This document shows, piece by piece, positions 61,965 through 64,000 of a stretch of 64,000 nt of DNA. Origin of the DNA: Brucella grignonensis. Lineage in GTDB: Bacteria; Pseudomonadota; Alphaproteobacteria; Rhizobiales; Rhizobiaceae. The position numbers and the translations under genes are program-made. The notes beneath the pieces were generated by a model, which was not told where the DNA came from, made no database searches, and worked only from the letters and a program-made list of their open reading frames with translations. Each line of letters starts with the position of its first letter. Position 1 is the stretch's first letter. The stretch covers positions 1-64,000 of the forward strand of contig NZ_NNRL01000147.1 of NCBI RefSeq assembly GCF_002252505.1. Direction: 5' to 3'.

Positions 61965-63443
61965 CTATTTCCAGCCGTGATACACGGAAATCGTTTTCAG
62001 CGAGGCAAACCCGTAGAGCGCCTCAAAACCCTTCTCGCGGCCGTGGCCTGATTTCTTCACGCCGCCGAAGGGCAGTTCGATGCCGCCGCCAGCGCCATAA
62101 TTATTGATGAACACCTGACCGGCATGGATGGCATGCGCGAGGCGAAACTGACGTCCGCCGTCATTGGTCCAGATGCCGCAGACGAGGCCATAGGATGTGC
62201 CATTGGCAATCGCGATGGCTTCTTCTTCGGTATCGAACGGCAGGATGACCTGCACCGGACCGAAGATTTCCTCCTGCGCCAGACGATGATCGGCAGGAAC
62301 ATCGCGGATCAAGGTCGGTAGAACATAAGCCCCGCCTTCCGGCGCGTCTTCGGTCAACACACCTTGCGCGGCAATGGACAATCCGCCTTCCTTCGCCAGA
62401 TCGAGATAGCTTTCGACAATCGCCTTCTGGCGCTGCGACACGACCGGCCCAACGGACGGATCGGCACTTGCTGGCCCTACCTTCAATGCGCGATAACGCT
62501 CGCTCATACGGGCGACAACTTCTTCATAAATGCTGCGCTCAACCAGAATGCGCGACGCAGCCGAGCAGGTCTGACCGGCATTCTGGATACCGGCATTGAC
62601 CAGAAACGGCAAAGCGCGATCGAGATCGGCATCGGCGAAAACGATCTGCGGCGATTTTCCGCCGAGTTCCAGCGTCACTGGCACGGTGTTTTTCGCAGCT
62701 GCGGCCTGAACGAGTTCACCAGTGCGCACCGATCCGGTGAATGAGATGTGATTGACGTCAGGATGTTCGGAGAGCGCCGCACCGGCCTCCGCGCCGAGTC
62801 CGGTCACCACATTCAATGCGCCTTTCGGAAGGCCCGCCTTCTGAGCAATCTTCGCGAATTCCAGAATCGTCAGGCAGGCTTCTTCGGCAGGCTTGACCAC
62901 GGCTGCATTGCCCATGGCCAGCGCTGCGCCAAGGCTTCGGCCCAAAATCTGCATCGGATAGTTCCACGGAATGATATGCCCCGTGACGCCATGCGGCTCA
63001 TAGATCGACAGAGCCGTAAAGCCGTTCTGATAGGGCAGCGTGTCGCCATGCACCTTGTCTGCGGAAGCACCATAAAACTCGAGATAACGCGCCAGTGCCA
63101 CCACATCGGCGCGGGCCTGTGTGACCGGCTTGCCGACATCTTTCGATTCCAAATCGGTCAGGAGATCGATATTCTTCAGCACTTCTTCCGAAATGCGGTG
63201 CAGCACACGACCACGCTCGGTCGCCGTCAGCTTCCCCCAATCGCCGGAAAGCGCGCTACGGGCCGCAGCCACTGCCAGATCGATATCAGCCTTGGTGCCG
63301 CGCGCAATCAGCGCAAGATCGCTGCCGTCGGAAGGATTTCGGAGCGTGATATGCTCGCCGCCAACTGCATCCTGCCATTCGCCTGCGATGAAATTGCCAT
63401 AACGGAGCAAGCCGGCTCCTCCCGTCTTGTTCTCATGCTTCAT
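61965..63443 (-). CDS. NAD(P)-dependent aldehyde dehydrogenase
   Basis: The 492-residue enzyme starts MKHENKTGGAGLLRYGNFIA at ATG 63443 after GGGAGA; the longer frame is a shadow of the GntR gene. It shows YEPHGVTGHIIPWNYPMQIL near 150, the catalytic Glu in TLELGGKSPQIVF near 255 and the catalytic Cys in NAGQTCSAASRI near 288, and ends GFASLKTISVYHGWK. This is a betaine-aldehyde/aminobutyraldehyde-like dehydrogenase. The start overlaps the GntR stop by 11 bases. Confidence 0.93.
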   Translation of the reverse strand: MKHENKTGGAGLLRYGNFIAGEWQDAVGGEHITLRNPSDGSDLALIARGTKADIDLAVAAARSALSGDWGKLTATERGRVLHRISEEVLKNIDLLTDLESKDVGKPVTQARADVVALARYLEFYGASADKVHGDTLPYQNGFTALSIYEPHGVTGHIIPWNYPMQILGRSLGAALAMGNAAVVKPAEEACLTILEFAKIAQKAGLPKGALNVVTGLGAEAGAALSEHPDVNHISFTGSVRTGELVQAAAAKNTVPVTLELGGKSPQIVFADADLDRALPFLVNAGIQNAGQTCSAASRILVERSIYEEVVARMSERYRALKVGPASADPSVGPVVSQRQKAIVESYLDLAKEGGLSIAAQGVLTEDAPEGGAYVLPTLIRDVPADHRLAQEEIFGPVQVILPFDTEEEAIAIANGTSYGLVCGIWTNDGGRQFRLAHAIHAGQVFINNYGAGGGIELPFGGVKKSGHGREKGFEALYGFASLKTISVYHGWK

Positions 63444-64000
63444 TTTCGTTCTCCCGAAGAGGCATTTCCGCCTCCAGTCTCGCGGTTGTGGCGCGAATAT
63501 GCGCCCGCGCCAACCGCTCGGCTTCTTCACCGTCGCGCGAAGCGATGGCTTCGACAATGGCTCCATGTTCGCGGATCGCATCGCGCGCCCTGTCCACAGA
63601 CAGTGAAAACGAAGGCGCAAAGACCTGCGATGTCATCCGCAGAAGCGGCACGAAGGCGATCAGCGAGGCATTGCCCGCCGTATTCATCACCGCCATATGA
63701 AAATCGACATTGGACTGGGTATAGGCTTTCGGGTCCCACGGATCGACGACCGTGCCCTGTCCAGCAACATGCGCACGCAGTTTTGCAATATCCGCATCGC
63801 TCGCCCGTTCGGCGGCAAAGCGCGCGGCCACACCGTCCAGCACTTCGCGCACGGCATAAGCATCGATCAGACGGGTGAGATCGGCGGAAGCGACACGCAC
63901 CCCCCGACCTGGCAGGTGAATGACGAGCCCGTCACGCTCCAGAACGCGCAAGGCTTCACGCAAGGGCGTCCGGCTGATGCCGAACTCAGCCGCTATATGT
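63433..64000 (-). CDS. GntR-family (FCD) transcriptional regulator, cut by window end
   Basis: The visible part, about 188 residues, runs off the right edge. It begins in the winged helix (AAEFGISRTPLREALRVLER, GLVIHLPGRGVRVA) and continues with the FCD effector domain (YAVREVLDGVAARFAAERAS, VDFHMAVMNTAGN, metal-binding His in DAIREHGAIVEAI and RAHIRATTARLE). It is the first gene of the second peptide-ABC operon and probably its repressor. The N-terminal 30-40 residues are outside the window. Confidence 0.92.
   Translation of the reverse strand, partial: HIAAEFGISRTPLREALRVLERDGLVIHLPGRGVRVASADLTRLIDAYAVREVLDGVAARFAAERASDADIAKLRAHVAGQGTVVDPWDPKAYTQSNVDFHMAVMNTAGNASLIAFVPLLRMTSQVFAPSFSLSVDRARDAIREHGAIVEAIASRDGEEAERLARAHIRATTARLEAEMPLRENENEA

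Noticed and set aside
62748-63878. Long plus-strand open frame of 376 codons
   Set aside because: It lies wholly antisense to the aldehyde dehydrogenase and GntR genes, is rich in Arg, His and Cys in a way typical of shadow frames in GC-rich DNA, and has no family features.

Overview
The window reads as a chromosomal or chromid segment of an alphaproteobacterium of the Rhizobiales, most likely Brucellaceae (Brucella/Ochrobactrum group). The pointers are an Omp2-type porin with the rhizobial N-terminus (14.0-15.2 kb), a very high density of ABC importers, moderate GC, and short mosaic palindromic intergenic repeats with cores such as gaaaagtgcgaagcggtttt. This is inference from recognisable families; there is no rRNA or tRNA to fix the taxon. 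I saw no CRISPR array, prophage or complete insertion sequence, only a likely transposase scrap at the left edge.

Layout. 0.3-5.3 kb: a family-5 peptide-type ABC importer operon on the minus strand, divergent from an M24 (Xaa-Pro/creatinase-like) peptidase. 6.8-18.8 kb: mixed genes, including a LysR regulator, a large secreted DUF4344-like metallopeptidase with a degenerate rhodanese tail, a Cys-rich Rrf2 regulator, ChaC, a porin, a cysteine-synthase-like enzyme and copC plus a CopD-cytochrome c fusion. 18.8-21.6 kb: a taurine/sulfonate-type ABC importer placed directly before copC. 21.8-26.6 kb: flavin reductase, luciferase-like flavin monooxygenases, a GNAT acetyltransferase and two decayed monooxygenase relics. 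27.5-29.2 kb: a frameshifted LysR gene divergent from an SDR. 29.3-39.2 kb: a long minus-strand operon of two flavin monooxygenases, an M20 amidohydrolase, a GNAT acetyltransferase, a fused permease-ATPase, three tandem solute-binding proteins and a DsbA/HCCA-isomerase-like protein. 39.5-45.1 kb: an amino-acid ABC operon with two Asp/Glu-racemase-like proteins, a D-amino-acid dehydrogenase-like flavoprotein and an Lrp regulator. 45.2-53 kb: LysR, a TPP enzyme, HPP-CBS, an arginase-family protein, a DUF2778 protein and a diguanylate cyclase. 53.3-64 kb: an exonuclease, then a second peptide-type ABC operon with an amidase, an SDR, an aldehyde dehydrogenase and a GntR regulator cut by the window end.

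Main hypothesis. The 29.3-39.2 kb operon has the gene set of the Bacillus subtilis ytmI operon: amino-acid importer, N-acetyltransferase, two flavin monooxygenases (YtmO/CmoO and YtnJ/CmoJ types) and M20 deacetylase. That operon salvages sulfur from S-substituted cysteines by N-acetylation, oxidative C-S cleavage and deacetylation. Here it appears in an alphaproteobacterium with a different transporter design (fused permease-ATPase, three binding proteins) and a thioredoxin-fold isomerase-like gene. The 21.8-26.6 kb region looks like a second, partly decayed relative that also carries the flavin reductase such monooxygenases need. Together with the sulfonate-type ABC, the cysteine-synthase-like gene and the Rrf2 regulator, the left 40 kb leans strongly to organosulfur nutrition.
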